A DNA stretch of 35,000 nucleotides, from NCBI GenBank assembly GCA_003232965.1, contig QIKG01000107.1:1-35000 (forward strand), written 5' to 3'. This DNA is from Oceanospirillales bacterium. GTDB taxonomy: Bacteria > Pseudomonadota > Gammaproteobacteria > Xanthomonadales > SZUA-36. Position 1 is the stretch's first letter. Every line of letters starts with the position of its first letter. A model generated the notes under the pieces. It ran no database searches. It saw only the letters and a list, made by a program, of their open reading frames with translations, and had not been told where the DNA came from. Made by a program: the position numbers and the translations under genes. Below, one piece after another: positions 19,601-27,893 of the stretch.

Positions 19601-20337
19601 TGGTGACGATGGCTCGAAGAGAGAAACTCTTCTACCTGTGGGGCGATTTCTTTAATCGTGTGCCATCCCTCGACATCAAGTTGTTCGCTAATCTTGGAAA
19701 TACTAGCCTGCCAGTTCTCAAGGAAGTGATAATATGTGAGGATAGCGCGGTTTTGGTTACGCGTGGCTTTCTCTGCATCTAATACATGTCGCAGCCAGAG
19801 CAGAACGGCATCGACGCGTTTCATACCGTTTCGCGCCTCAAGCGACTCACATACCTCGAGCGGATTACGGAAGGTGAGAACGGGGAAAACATTTATACCC
19901 CCTTCGCGCAACAGTTCCATGAAAAATGGTGCGAAGCGACAGATGCGAGGGTCTTTGATAACAAACAGAGCGGTAGCACCATAATCGGCAACAATAATTT
20001 CGTGTATTTCTTGTTTAATTTCTTTACGTCGTTTGACGGGAAGGCGGCTTATATCTAGTGGTTGCCAGTCGTCCCACGAACTACTTAACTCAGTTAGCAG
20101 ACTATCATGATATTTAACAAGGTCTGCCGGCTCCCAATGTCCGGCTTCATTGCTTGTGTTCGGGCCAACTAGGTTTTGTGGTAGTTTTGCGCCGGCGATG
20201 CCAAGCACGCGTGTTAGTGCTGAGGTGCCTGAACGATGCATACCAAGAGCCAGTAAGCAGGTAGGTTTTCCCTCATGTGCTTTCCTAACAGCTTTGATTT
20301 TGGTTATTTTGCTTATCTTTGTATCTTGTTCAGGCAT
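16666..20337 (-). CDS. Large multidomain sulfotransferase / coiled-coil / GT2 / GT4 glycan synthesis protein
   Basis: This 1223-aa protein appears to combine four parts. Residues 25-275 are sulfotransferase-like, with LLALGMHRSGTSALTRVLG as the PAPS loop and FPVLTFRNPLEVCESL as the second site. Residues 300-425 are a Lys/Glu-rich coiled coil. Residues 460-535 hold two copies of a short motif, FDKDYYRNNNADL and FDSNWYYQQYPDV, each followed by a GxxEGRSP-type turn. Residues 578-800 are a family 2 glycosyltransferase (ITILVPIYNG, LNSDT, GYGEENDWC). Residues 845-1215 resemble GT4 (GVVGNLNLSKGA, LPSIWPETFSYVTQELM). The frame is open to 20352 from a TTG, but ATG 20337 follows GGTGGG and is preferred. 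It heads the minus-strand cluster, 102 bases before the methyltransferase gene. Confidence 0.85.
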   Translation of the reverse strand: MPEQDTKISKITKIKAVRKAHEGKPTCLLALGMHRSGTSALTRVLGIAGAKLPQNLVGPNTSNEAGHWEPADLVKYHDSLLTELSSSWDDWQPLDISRLPVKRRKEIKQEIHEIIVADYGATALFVIKDPRICRFAPFFMELLREGGINVFPVLTFRNPLEVCESLEARNGMKRVDAVLLWLRHVLDAEKATRNQNRAILTYYHFLENWQASISKISEQLDVEGWHTIKEIAPQVEEFLSSSHRHHFYNTEDVLLDPMLCDWVGGAYEALLILTRNPGSRQAIARLDKIDSEFSNASPIMSRLYAEVRKERDGEFVGLDTKLVKYKNEVGSLRAKIKKAVAKSKKLDTKLYEKELETTKLNKKLASAKEKASKFEKRFEQAQGRVSELEEQTHICDKEILGVKDELLLSEERLYAIESSRSWRVTLLVKKISQHSVINALLGAFKLFHNKIVVLRTRRLVSKSNMFDKDYYRNNNADLANKNHRELLDHYIDYGGNEGRSPSKAFDSNWYYQQYPDVFSSRQNPLLHYLRFGKVEGRSPLPAEGLKPSNNQPIHILGTPLKGTLDLISKTPVSVPELTESITILVPIYNGVMHLEELLPSLVKNTDPKHKILLVNDSSTDAGVKPLLDIYERNNKQIQVLNNDNNIGFVKTVNKAAKGDTNNFVILNSDTIVPPDWLERLMFPIIKDPTIASTTPFSNAATIFSYPEFPQDSSIVAGLSVKEIDHSFKQLQIQTNIELDAPTGVGFCMGINRQVWDKIGGFDEAAFGKGYGEENDWCQRAIASGYRNNLVPNLYVYHKHGGSFSAEEKQALIRKHLSLINSRWPEYKSSVEKFINIDKWRVLRESITLHLCCVNNPLFVLDHALGGGANAYRARLVQETLDSGRPIILLTYDAGNMCFRLQVEFDHAKALFNFADINWIGKLLGRIDRADIVISNIVGWPEPLEIVHTISRFSENVKLKIKILFHDYYAICPSYTLLNDNDNYCYVPENIEECGRCLRKNKNSELNSVSMIEWRKTWGDLLSKAHKIVCFSQASLDIAARAWPLDSEKTSVKPHQPLKDFQPLDPAPQTDRLVIGVVGNLNLSKGAKIVIDLAQELSKSEPAAKIVLLGKINPQYACELPNFIVHGSYRHSELPELIYQYGINICVLPSIWPETFSYVTQELMQLNIPLICFDLGAPAERVKDYSLGFIAEEASAASILSTIRSIRRKALYSTLDYKQAIAIE

Positions 20338-20425
20338 ATAATACCCACCCAAACCTATATAAAATAGACATACTAACTCTTAATTTCCGCATGGAAGCGT
20401 GACTATAACACAAGCTCTTGACGCA

Positions 20426-20518
20426 CCTGCAAATATCGATCAGCCCCTCTAAACCCTCTTCTTCATAGTGGCAAATATAGCGCCTAAATGTGCGTGGATA
20501 TACATTCACAGCGGACAT
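20426..20518 (-). pseudogene. Transposase helix-turn-helix remnant
   Basis: A 31-codon stretch reads MSAVNVYPRTFRRYICHYEE and then EGLEGLIDICR. It closely follows the pattern of insertion-sequence transposase helix-turn-helix regions (LGVS-x-RTVRRW-x-RYEEEGLEGLIDRR), as in ISNCY/IS481-like elements. No catalytic domain or terminal repeats follow, so it is a short relic if real. It lies exactly between the glycan cluster and pssA, suggesting past transposition at the cluster edge. The frame continues to 20653 upstream, overlapping pssA, but that part has no similarity that I recognise. Confidence 0.45.
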
Positions 20519-20556
20519 GTTAATATTGCGCGTAGTTAATGAACGGAATTTCATCG

Positions 20557-21360
20557 ATGACAGAACCCAGCACCAGCAATAAACCCTCACGCGGGGTTTA
20601 CCTGCTACCAAACCTAATGACAACAGCGGCGTTATTTGCTGGATATTATTCAATCGTTGCAGGTATTAACGGGCATTTTGAGAAAGCGGCAATTGCGATT
20701 CTATTGGCAGGTATTTTTGATGGTCTAGATGGCCGTATCGCCCGAATGACGAACACCCAAAGTGAATTCGGGGTGCAGTACGATAGCCTTTCGGATTTGA
20801 TTTCTTTTGGGCTGGCACCTTCGTTGCTGGCATATAACTGGTCACTGGCGAGCCTGCATGAGATATCCCCATTTATGGGTAAGCTCGGCTGGTTGGCGGC
20901 ATTTATTTATACCGCTTGCGCGGCGTTGCGACTGGCCCGTTTTAATACTCAGGTTGGGGTTGCCGATAAAGCGTATTTTCAAGGACTTGCCAGTCCGGCT
21001 GCAGCCGGGACCATGGCGGCCATAGTTTGGTTTGGTGTGGATCAGGGGGTAACAGGCAACAGCCTTGCCTGGCCGATGCTAGTGATAACTCCGCTGCTGG
21101 GATTATTAATGTTTAGCCGAATCCGTTATTTTAGTTTCAAGAGTGGGCCAGCCGGTGACCGGGTGCCTATACTCTGGATTTTCATTCTTATGCTGTTGCT
21201 GGTATTACTGGCAATTGACCCGCCGACGGTATTGCTGGTTGTCGGACTTGTGTATATCGCTTCCGGCTTTGTGTTCACGCTGATGGGCAAACAACGGCAC
21301 CGCAAAAGAAAAGAAGATGCTCAAAAACACAGCAGAGAAGCTGATATAGATGAGCAGTAG
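20557..21360 (+). CDS. pssA: CDP-diacylglycerol--serine O-phosphatidyltransferase
   Basis: The enzyme makes phosphatidylserine, the precursor of phosphatidylethanolamine, in the inner membrane. The 267-aa protein has the CDP-alcohol phosphotransferase signature DG-x2-AR-x8-G-x3-D-x3-D in DGLDGRIARMTNTQSEFG and VQYDSLSD. It also has several membrane segments and the LPNLMTTAALFAGYYSI start of this subfamily. The C-terminal tail is very basic. ATG 20539 is also in frame, but ATG 20557 has GGAA about 9 bases upstream and removes an unconserved extension. Its end overlaps the next gene by 11 bases. Confidence 0.93.
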   Translation: MTEPSTSNKPSRGVYLLPNLMTTAALFAGYYSIVAGINGHFEKAAIAILLAGIFDGLDGRIARMTNTQSEFGVQYDSLSDLISFGLAPSLLAYNWSLASLHEISPFMGKLGWLAAFIYTACAALRLARFNTQVGVADKAYFQGLASPAAAGTMAAIVWFGVDQGVTGNSLAWPMLVITPLLGLLMFSRIRYFSFKSGPAGDRVPILWIFILMLLLVLLAIDPPTVLLVVGLVYIASGFVFTLMGKQRHRKRKEDAQKHSREADIDEQ

Positions 21361-21832
21361 TCAGGAAAAAGCCATGTTGCTTGAGGCCATGGGTATTCAA
21401 CAGTGGCACTGCCGAGATACCATTGCAGAAGTAACTTCCCCAGCTGACCAGGCTCTAGTTGATAATGCTGTCGCGGTTTTGGTCACGGGAAACTCCAGCA
21501 GTGGCTGGCTTTGGCTGACAGAGACCTCTGTGAGTGAAAGAGAGCAGCGTTTGCTGGCTGATATACAGCGTGCTGTAAATTGTAATGATGGTGGCCTGCT
21601 TGCTCATGTCGATGCAACTTCGGCGGCTCGATTACTGGAAATTGCTATCAATGAGAATAAAATTAACCGACTGATGGTTTTTGGTAAGAGTGACTTTCAA
21701 GAGCAGGTCAAAACCAGTATTGAACAAACATCTGTAGTACAAATTTCTACACTGACACTGTCTGATCTAAGTCAGAGTCCAAGCGCAAAACGCCAACTCT
21801 GGACCGAACTAAAAAACCTGATAGCACAGTGA
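21350..21832 (+). CDS. holD: Divergent DNA polymerase III psi subunit (HolD)
   Basis: The 160-aa protein is weakly conserved, but both ends match E. coli HolD. LLEAMGIQQWHCR aligns with LQQLGITQWSLR, and LSDLSQSPSAKRQLWTELKNL aligns with LTDLRANPTARAALWQQI. The middle carries a VLVTGN strand comparable to the VMVAN of HolD. Psi links the clamp loader to chi and so to SSB at the replication fork. Its position directly before rimI is the same as in E. coli, which strengthens the call. It overlaps pssA by 11 bases. The assignment rests on short motifs recalled from the family plus synteny. Confidence 0.72.
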   Translation: MSSSQEKAMLLEAMGIQQWHCRDTIAEVTSPADQALVDNAVAVLVTGNSSSGWLWLTETSVSEREQRLLADIQRAVNCNDGGLLAHVDATSAARLLEIAINENKINRLMVFGKSDFQEQVKTSIEQTSVVQISTLTLSDLSQSPSAKRQLWTELKNLIAQ

Positions 21833-21841
21833 TGCTCTGAA

Positions 21842-22309
21842 ATGGCCGCTAATCTTGCCAGCTCGAAGCTTGCTGAAATTCGCCGGATGCAGCCTGAAGA
21901 TCTCGATGAAGTCTTCCAAATTGAGCTTAAAGCCTATCCCTTTCCGTGGACCAGAGGCATATTTACCGACTGCCTAGAGTCCGGTTTTCCTGCATGGGTT
22001 ATGCAGCAAGACGGCGTGATTTGCGGGTATTCTCTGATGAGCATTGCAGCCGGGGAATCCCATTTGCTGAATCTCTGCATAGATCCTAATAATCAGGGTG
22101 CAGGTCTCGGTGCATATTTTCTAGATTGGTTGTTGTTAGAAGTTGCAAAGCAGGGCGCCCAAGTTGTTTTTTTGGAAGTCAGACCCAGCAATTTTGCGGC
22201 AATACGTTTGTATGAACAGCGTGGGTTCAATCAGATCGGGCTGCGGCCTGGGTATTATCGAACCGGTCCCAAGCGTGAAGATGCGCTGGTGATGGCGTTG
22301 CAGCTGTAA
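21842..22309 (+). CDS. rimI: RimI, ribosomal protein S18-alanine N-acetyltransferase
   Basis: The 155-aa GNAT enzyme shows the acetyl-CoA-binding motif NQGAGLGAYFLDWLL, the N-terminal IELKAYPFPWTRGIF region and the C-terminal FLEVRPSNFAAIRLYEQRGF plus GYYRTGPKREDALVMAL. These are diagnostic for RimI, which acetylates the N-terminal alanine of S18. It starts 9 bases after holD, so the pssA-holD-rimI run is probably one transcript. The start at 21842 adds a few residues before the conserved IRRMQPEDL, so a later start is possible. Confidence 0.93.
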   Translation: MAANLASSKLAEIRRMQPEDLDEVFQIELKAYPFPWTRGIFTDCLESGFPAWVMQQDGVICGYSLMSIAAGESHLLNLCIDPNNQGAGLGAYFLDWLLLEVAKQGAQVVFLEVRPSNFAAIRLYEQRGFNQIGLRPGYYRTGPKREDALVMALQL

Positions 22310-22315
22310 CGCGAT

Positions 22316-22345
22316 CCCAAGCCCAAGCCCAAGCCCAAGCCCAAG
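22316..22345. repeat. Five perfect copies of a 6-bp repeat (CCCAAG)
   Basis: Five exact CCCAAG units lie 6 bases after the rimI stop, in the gap between convergent rimI and valS. Such hexamer tracts can change copy number by slippage. No gene crosses it, so an effect on protein sequence is unlikely. Confidence 0.9.
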
Positions 22346-22349
22346 TCAG

Positions 22350-22395
22350 GTGCTGGTATGGCGCGGGTATTAACACACGCCACAACACCCAGCAC
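22350..22395. terminator. Possible bidirectional hairpin between rimI and valS
   Basis: GTGCTGG (22350-22356) pairs with CCAGCAC (22389-22395), and GGCG/CGCC can pair inside. It sits between two converging genes, where a shared terminator is expected, but there is no T tract on either side. The function is inferred from position and the fold only. Confidence 0.35.
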
Positions 22396-22399
22396 GGCT

Positions 22400-25165
22400 T
22401 CAGTCGAGAGCTTCCATTTTGCTGATTTGCTCCTGCAGTTGGTCTACTTTCAGCTGGTGAGTCTGCAGGCGCTCGCGCTCCTGGACTACAACGGCTTCAG
22501 GAGCATTGGCGACAAAGTTTTTGTTACCGAGCTTGCCTTTGGATTTTTGCAAGTCGATCTGCTCTTTCTGCAATTGCTTTTTCAGCCGGGAAACTTCTTC
22601 GGCAGTATCTATCAGACCCGTCAGCGGAATAAGCAGCTGCATTTTCTCAACCAGGGCAACGGCGCAATCTTCGCTTGAGCGGGTGGTGTCTTCGTCCAGA
22701 ATTTCGATAGACTCGATGCGTGCCAAGGCACAGAACAGTTCATTAAACCGCCCCAGCCGGGCCTTGTCTTCATCCTGAGTACCAGACAACAACAGTGGCA
22801 AGGGTTTGCCCGGGGGTAAATTGAGTTCACTACGGATACGCCGCACACCCTGGATCATTAATTTCAGCCAAGCAATATCCGCCTCGGCCGCATTATTAAT
22901 GCTGCCCGGTTGCGGATAAGGCTGGAGCATAATGGTCTCGGCCTTAATGCCCAACTCAGGCGCTATGCGTTGCCATATTTCTTCACTGATATAGGGCATA
23001 ACCGGATGTATCAGTCGTAAGATCCCTTCTAGTACGGTTAACAGAGTATGGCGGGTAGCATTTTTAGCGGCTGAATCACCGTATTTTAACTGGGGTTTAC
23101 TAAGCTCCAGATACCAGTCACAGAATTCATCCCAGACCAGTTCGTAAATAGCTTGGCTGGCAAGATCGAAGCGGTAGTTGTCGAAATGACCGCGAACTTC
23201 AGCAACCGTGCGCTCAAAGCGCGAGAGTATCCAGTTGTCGATAGCGGAAAGCTCGGAAGCCTGTGGTTTACTGGTGGTTTCGCCATCAATTTGCATTAAT
23301 ACATAGCGACTGGCATTCCAGAGTTTATTGCAGAAATTGCGATAACCCTCGATACGACCGAGTTCGAAACGAATATCACGACCATTGGTTGCCAGGGAAG
23401 CGAATGTAAAGCGCATAGCATCTGTGCCAAAGGCAGAAATACCATCTGGAAATTCTTTTCGCGTTGCTCGTTCAATCTCTGGAGCCATTTGTGGTTGCAT
23501 CAGGCCGGTGGTGCGTTTGCTAACCAAAGACTCCAGATCAATACCGTGGATCAAATCCAGGGGGTCGAGAACATTGCCCTTGGATTTAGACATTTTCTGA
23601 CCTTGGCTGTCACGAATCAGGCCGTGCATATAGACTTCGGTAAATGGCACCTTGCCGGTAAATTTGATGCCCATCATGATCATTCTGGCAACCCAGAAGA
23701 AAATGATGTCAAAGCCGGTGACCAGTACTGAAGTCGGGTAGAAGGTTTCCAAGCGCTCGGTTTTTTCAGGCCAGCCAAGGGTAGTGAAAGGCCACAGGGC
23801 AGAAGAGAACCAGGTATCGAGTACATCCTCATCTTGTCTTAGCTCAACATTAGCACTCAATTGGTGGCGCTTGCGGGCATCGGCTTCATCTAGGCCAACA
23901 TAAATATTACCCTCGTTGTCATACCAGGCGGGAATTCGGTGCCCCCACCACAGCTGCCGGGAAATACACCAGTCCTGGATATTGTTCATCCATTCAAAAT
24001 AAGTTTTTGACCAGTTTTCCGGTACAAAGCGAACCTCTCCGCTTTCAACGGCGGCAATTGCTGGCTTGGCCAGTGGTTCAATTTGCACATACCACTGGTC
24101 GGTGAGATACGGTTCGACAATTTCACCGGAGCGATCACCGCGAGGGATCATCAGGCGATGGTCTTCAATTTTTTCCAGTAAACCGGCGACTTCTAAATCT
24201 GCAACGATCTGCTTGCGCGCTGCAAAACGATCGAGCCCGCGATAGGCTTCCGGTACATTGTCGTTAAGGCTTGCATCCTCGTTGAGAATATTAATAATCG
24301 GCAAGTCATGGCGTTTACCAATATCGTAATCATTGAAATCGTGTGCCGGGGTGATTTTTACACAACCGGTGCCGAATTCGCTGTCGACATAATCATCTTC
24401 GATGACCGGTAGATAGCGATCGCAAAGTGGTAGTTCAAGCTCGGTTCCAAGCAGGTCGGTGTAACGATCATCGCCGGGGCTGACGGCAACTGCAACATCG
24501 CCAAGCATGGTTTCCGGGCGGGTTGTAGCCACAATTACATAGCCTTTGCCGTCCCGGCGGGGATAACGAATATGCCAGAGTTTGCCGTTTTCTTCTTCAG
24601 AGAGTACTTCAAGGTCGGAAAGGGCGGTGCGTAATACTGGATCCCAGTTGACCAGTCGTTTGCCGCGGTAAATCAGGCCTTCTTCGTGCAGGCTGACAAA
24701 TACTTTAGTTACCGCATCGGATAAATCTTCATCCATGGTAAAGCGGGAATTTTTCCAGTCAACCGAGGCGCCGAGGTGGCGCATCTGCTTGCTGATTTTG
24801 CCACCGGATTCGTCTTTCCACTTCCAAACTTCATCAACAAAGGCATCACGCCCCATGTCGCGCCGATGTTTGCCTTCGGCTGCCAGTCGTCGCTCAACTA
24901 CCATTTGGGTGGCGATACCTGCATGGTCCATACCCGGCTGCCAGAGGGTGTTGTCGCCCTGCATGCGGTGGTAGCGGGTGAGGATATCCATAACGGTATC
25001 TTGAAACGCATGCCCCATGTGCAAGGTGCCAGTCACATTAGGTGGCGGCAGCATAATGCAGTAGGGCTTTTCGCCGCCCTGCGGACTGAACCAGTCGTTT
25101 TCTTCCCAATAGTTGTACCAGCGTTGTTCAATTCCGCCGGGGTTATAACTTTTATCCATGTTCAC
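22400..25165 (-). CDS. valS: Valyl-tRNA synthetase
   Basis: The class I synthetase charges tRNA-Val and edits mischarged threonine. The 921-aa protein has [17 protein letters not shown] with the HIGH-type motif, an editing domain around [33 protein letters not shown], and KMSKS at 524-528. The C-terminal coiled-coil arm runs over the last 70 residues ([18 protein letters not shown]). A GTG at 25165 has AGG seven bases upstream. The ATG two codons later (25159) is the alternative. The start directly follows the pepA stop with no gap, so the two are coupled; the usual intervening holC is missing. Confidence 0.96.
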   Translation of the reverse strand: MNMDKSYNPGGIEQRWYNYWEENDWFSPQGGEKPYCIMLPPPNVTGTLHMGHAFQDTVMDILTRYHRMQGDNTLWQPGMDHAGIATQMVVERRLAAEGKHRRDMGRDAFVDEVWKWKDESGGKISKQMRHLGASVDWKNSRFTMDEDLSDAVTKVFVSLHEEGLIYRGKRLVNWDPVLRTALSDLEVLSEEENGKLWHIRYPRRDGKGYVIVATTRPETMLGDVAVAVSPGDDRYTDLLGTELELPLCDRYLPVIEDDYVDSEFGTGCVKITPAHDFNDYDIGKRHDLPIINILNEDASLNDNVPEAYRGLDRFAARKQIVADLEVAGLLEKIEDHRLMIPRGDRSGEIVEPYLTDQWYVQIEPLAKPAIAAVESGEVRFVPENWSKTYFEWMNNIQDWCISRQLWWGHRIPAWYDNEGNIYVGLDEADARKRHQLSANVELRQDEDVLDTWFSSALWPFTTLGWPEKTERLETFYPTSVLVTGFDIIFFWVARMIMMGIKFTGKVPFTEVYMHGLIRDSQGQKMSKSKGNVLDPLDLIHGIDLESLVSKRTTGLMQPQMAPEIERATRKEFPDGISAFGTDAMRFTFASLATNGRDIRFELGRIEGYRNFCNKLWNASRYVLMQIDGETTSKPQASELSAIDNWILSRFERTVAEVRGHFDNYRFDLASQAIYELVWDEFCDWYLELSKPQLKYGDSAAKNATRHTLLTVLEGILRLIHPVMPYISEEIWQRIAPELGIKAETIMLQPYPQPGSINNAAEADIAWLKLMIQGVRRIRSELNLPPGKPLPLLLSGTQDEDKARLGRFNELFCALARIESIEILDEDTTRSSEDCAVALVEKMQLLIPLTGLIDTAEEVSRLKKQLQKEQIDLQKSKGKLGNKNFVANAPEAVVVQERERLQTHQLKVDQLQEQISKMEALD

Positions 25166-26653
25166 TTATTCGCCTGATTGATCGATAAGATACTGACTGA
25201 GCAGGCCAACCGGTCGTCCGGTCGCGCCTTCCTGGGTTCCCCATTTCCAGGCTGAACCGGCGACATCAAGATGTGCCCAGTTCTGATCTTTAGCGAACCT
25301 TGAAAGGAAGCAGCCAGCGGTAATGCTGCCGGCCGGCATACCGCCGATATTTTTCATATCTGCAAATGGTGTGTCCAGTTGTGTCTGGTATTCATCCCAA
25401 AGCGGTAAGCGCCAGGCGCGATCGATAATCTCATCACCGGCGGTAAGTAGTTCTGCAACCAGGCTATCGCTCTTACTCATCAAGCCGCTGGCATGGTGAC
25501 CAAGGGCAATCACGCAGGCACCGGTGAGGGTGGCAACATCAATTAGTGCAGCGGGGTTAAAGCGTTCGGCATAGGTCAATGCATCACAAAGCACCATCCG
25601 ACCTTCTGCATCAGTATTTAGGACTTCAATGGTTTGGCCAGACATGCTGGTTATGACATCACCCGGGCGGTAGGCATCACCATCCGGCATATTTTCAGCG
25701 GCGGCGACAATAACAACCAGATTGATAGCCAGTTGCATCTGCGCACAAGCCTCAAATGTACCGATAACCCCGGCAGCACCGCCCATGTCGTATTTCATCT
25801 GCTCCATGTTTGCGCCGGGTTTAATTGAAATTCCGCCGGTATCAAAAGTAATTCCCTTACCTACCAGGACGATGGGTTTTACATCTTTATCAGCACCGTT
25901 ATACCGCATGATGATTAGGCGCGGGGGGTTGCGGCTACCACGGGCGACACCCAGTAGAGCCTGCATGCCCAGTTCCTGCATTTGCGCCGTATTCAAGGCT
26001 TCACTGCTACAGTTATCATAAGCTGCGGCAATTTCATCGGCCTGTGCTGCCAGATAAACCGGGTTACAGATATTGGGTGGCAAGTCACCTAGTGTGCGGG
26101 CGCGGTTGTAACCGCTGACTATCGCATCGGCCTGCTGTAGAACAGCGTCTGCAGAGGTATGCTCGGGAGTGCAAACAAGTTCAAGTTGCTTCAGTGGTTT
26201 CGGCCCGTCTGCTTTAGGCGCTTTGGTTGCAGTATAGAAATAATTAGCATTGCCAATGGCTATAACGGATTGACGCAGGCGCCAGTCGGCTGATTTGGAT
26301 TTAATCTCGAACTCGTGCAGACAGCTGGCGGCGGTATCAAATGCTAGATCACGCAACTGTTCGCCGGCAGCCTGGCAAGTGCTGCTGAATTTTGCGGCAT
26401 CAAGTTCTTCGGCCTTACCCATGCCTACCAGCAATACCCGCTCTGCGGAAACGCCTTGGAGATGATGCAGTAAGGTGGTTTTCCCGGCAGCAGTTTGAAT
26501 GTCACCGGTTTCCCGCATTTTTTCTAAGCCACCCTTGCAGGCAGTATTTACAGCAGCCGTGCTGCCGCTGAGTTTTTGGTCGGAAAATATCCCAAGCACA
26601 AGGCAGGGAGTTTGGAGACTAAGAATGGTTGTAGTAGTAATGTTAGTTTTCAT
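25166..26653 (-). CDS. pepA: Leucyl aminopeptidase (M17 family, cytosol aminopeptidase)
   Basis: The 495-aa enzyme removes N-terminal amino acids using two metal ions. The catalytic C-terminal half has VGKGITFDTGGISIKPG, the active-site loop, and the family signature NTDAEGRMVLCDALTYAE. The N-terminal half is the smaller variable domain. In E. coli PepA also binds DNA in cer recombination and gene control, which cannot be judged here. It is divergent from lptF with 136 bases between starts, the same layout as in E. coli. Confidence 0.95.
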   Translation of the reverse strand: MKTNITTTTILSLQTPCLVLGIFSDQKLSGSTAAVNTACKGGLEKMRETGDIQTAAGKTTLLHHLQGVSAERVLLVGMGKAEELDAAKFSSTCQAAGEQLRDLAFDTAASCLHEFEIKSKSADWRLRQSVIAIGNANYFYTATKAPKADGPKPLKQLELVCTPEHTSADAVLQQADAIVSGYNRARTLGDLPPNICNPVYLAAQADEIAAAYDNCSSEALNTAQMQELGMQALLGVARGSRNPPRLIIMRYNGADKDVKPIVLVGKGITFDTGGISIKPGANMEQMKYDMGGAAGVIGTFEACAQMQLAINLVVIVAAAENMPDGDAYRPGDVITSMSGQTIEVLNTDAEGRMVLCDALTYAERFNPAALIDVATLTGACVIALGHHASGLMSKSDSLVAELLTAGDEIIDRAWRLPLWDEYQTQLDTPFADMKNIGGMPAGSITAGCFLSRFAKDQNWAHLDVAGSAWKWGTQEGATGRPVGLLSQYLIDQSGE

Positions 26654-26789
26654 ATTTTACTTCTCTGCAAAAGATTATCCGGGTGCATACTGCAGCTGGG
26701 TAATCACGGGGATTAATGTTATCTGTTCACCAGACTGTTAGAATTCACGCAATCCATTATTTTACAGAAAATTACGCCGCACAGATAGC

Positions 26790-27878
26790 ATGCTGACAAT
26801 ACTGCAAAAATACCTTTTTCGTGAATGGTTGCTGGCTTTTCTGGCAATTACCGTTGTGCTGATGATGGTAATGCTTGGTGTATTGCTGGGCAATCTGCTG
26901 GGAGATGTAGCTAAAGGCTCTTTGCCGGCTACTTTATTAGGCCAGCAATTGTTCTATCAGCTTCCCGAGGCATTGGGGCTGATTATTCCCCTTTCACTGT
27001 TTCTAGGGCTAATGACCGGGCTTGGCAGGCTCTATCGAGATAATGAAATGGCGGTAATGTGGGCTACGGGGTTTCGCGGGCGTGACTTGTTTAAGCCTTT
27101 GATGTTTTTAGTTATTCCGCTATTTATATTGCTGTTGGTAAATGGTTTTGTGTTGATGTCAGGAGCGGCCCGTGCGGCTGATGCCGCCATTGACAAAGCC
27201 TATAAAAGTGCGGTGCTCTGGGGCTTGCGACCAGCTACTTTTCATAGCTTGAGGAAGGGTGATTTGGTGATATACATTGAGTCCATGGGTACGGATGGCA
27301 ATTCATTAAACAATGTTTTCTTGCTTAACCGTGGCGCGGGGCAAGAGGAAGGAAAACTTGGCCGGGAGCAGTCATGGTTCGCAAAAAGCGGTCGTTTCTG
27401 GGTAGAAAAAGAAACCGGCAAGCGCTTTATCGAGCTGCAAGATGGTGAAATTATTGAACGCGACTTGAAAACAAAAGAGCTACAGAAGCTCAGCTTTGAG
27501 CGAGCCCAGCTCATTATTCCCGAAAATGAACAAAAAACTAAAAAAGATAACGCCCGGCGTTTGGATTCGCGGGAATTACTGGCTTCATCAACAGTTGCAG
27601 ATAAGGCGGAATTACACTGGCGAGGAATCTCCGCTGTAATGGCCTTGCTGATGGCAATATTGGCAATACCCTTGTCACATGTGGCACCGCGTGACAGTCG
27701 CGGTGGCAGAATCGTCATTGGATTGTTGGTTTATGTAATGTATATCAATTTGCTGACGGTAGCCCGTGGCTGGTTGGTCGTCGGTAAATTACCATCAATG
27801 CTGGGCTTATGGTGGGTGCATGCGATATTTTTTCTGTTGGCAGCCGTCTGGATCTGGCTACAGCGACGGCACAGATAA
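26790..27878 (+). CDS. lptF: LptF, LPS export ABC transporter permease
   Basis: LptF is one of two permeases of the LptB2FG complex that extracts lipopolysaccharide from the inner membrane and pushes it into the Lpt bridge. The 362-aa protein has the YjgP/YjgQ layout. Three N-terminal membrane segments follow LQKYLFREWLLAFLAI, then a periplasmic beta-jellyroll (about 150-265) and three C-terminal segments ending in a basic tail. It is followed 15 bases later by lptG, with an AAGGAGCC ribosome site in the gap. It supports an LPS-bearing, Gram-negative outer membrane. Confidence 0.95.
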   Translation: MLTILQKYLFREWLLAFLAITVVLMMVMLGVLLGNLLGDVAKGSLPATLLGQQLFYQLPEALGLIIPLSLFLGLMTGLGRLYRDNEMAVMWATGFRGRDLFKPLMFLVIPLFILLLVNGFVLMSGAARAADAAIDKAYKSAVLWGLRPATFHSLRKGDLVIYIESMGTDGNSLNNVFLLNRGAGQEEGKLGREQSWFAKSGRFWVEKETGKRFIELQDGEIIERDLKTKELQKLSFERAQLIIPENEQKTKKDNARRLDSRELLASSTVADKAELHWRGISAVMALLMAILAIPLSHVAPRDSRGGRIVIGLLVYVMYINLLTVARGWLVVGKLPSMLGLWWVHAIFFLLAAVWIWLQRRHR

Positions 27879-27893
27879 AGGAGCCGCTGGACT

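Noticed and set aside
27242-27718. Minus-strand frame of 158 codons inside lptF
   Set aside because: It is a serine-rich antisense shadow of a conserved gene, with no recognisable domain.
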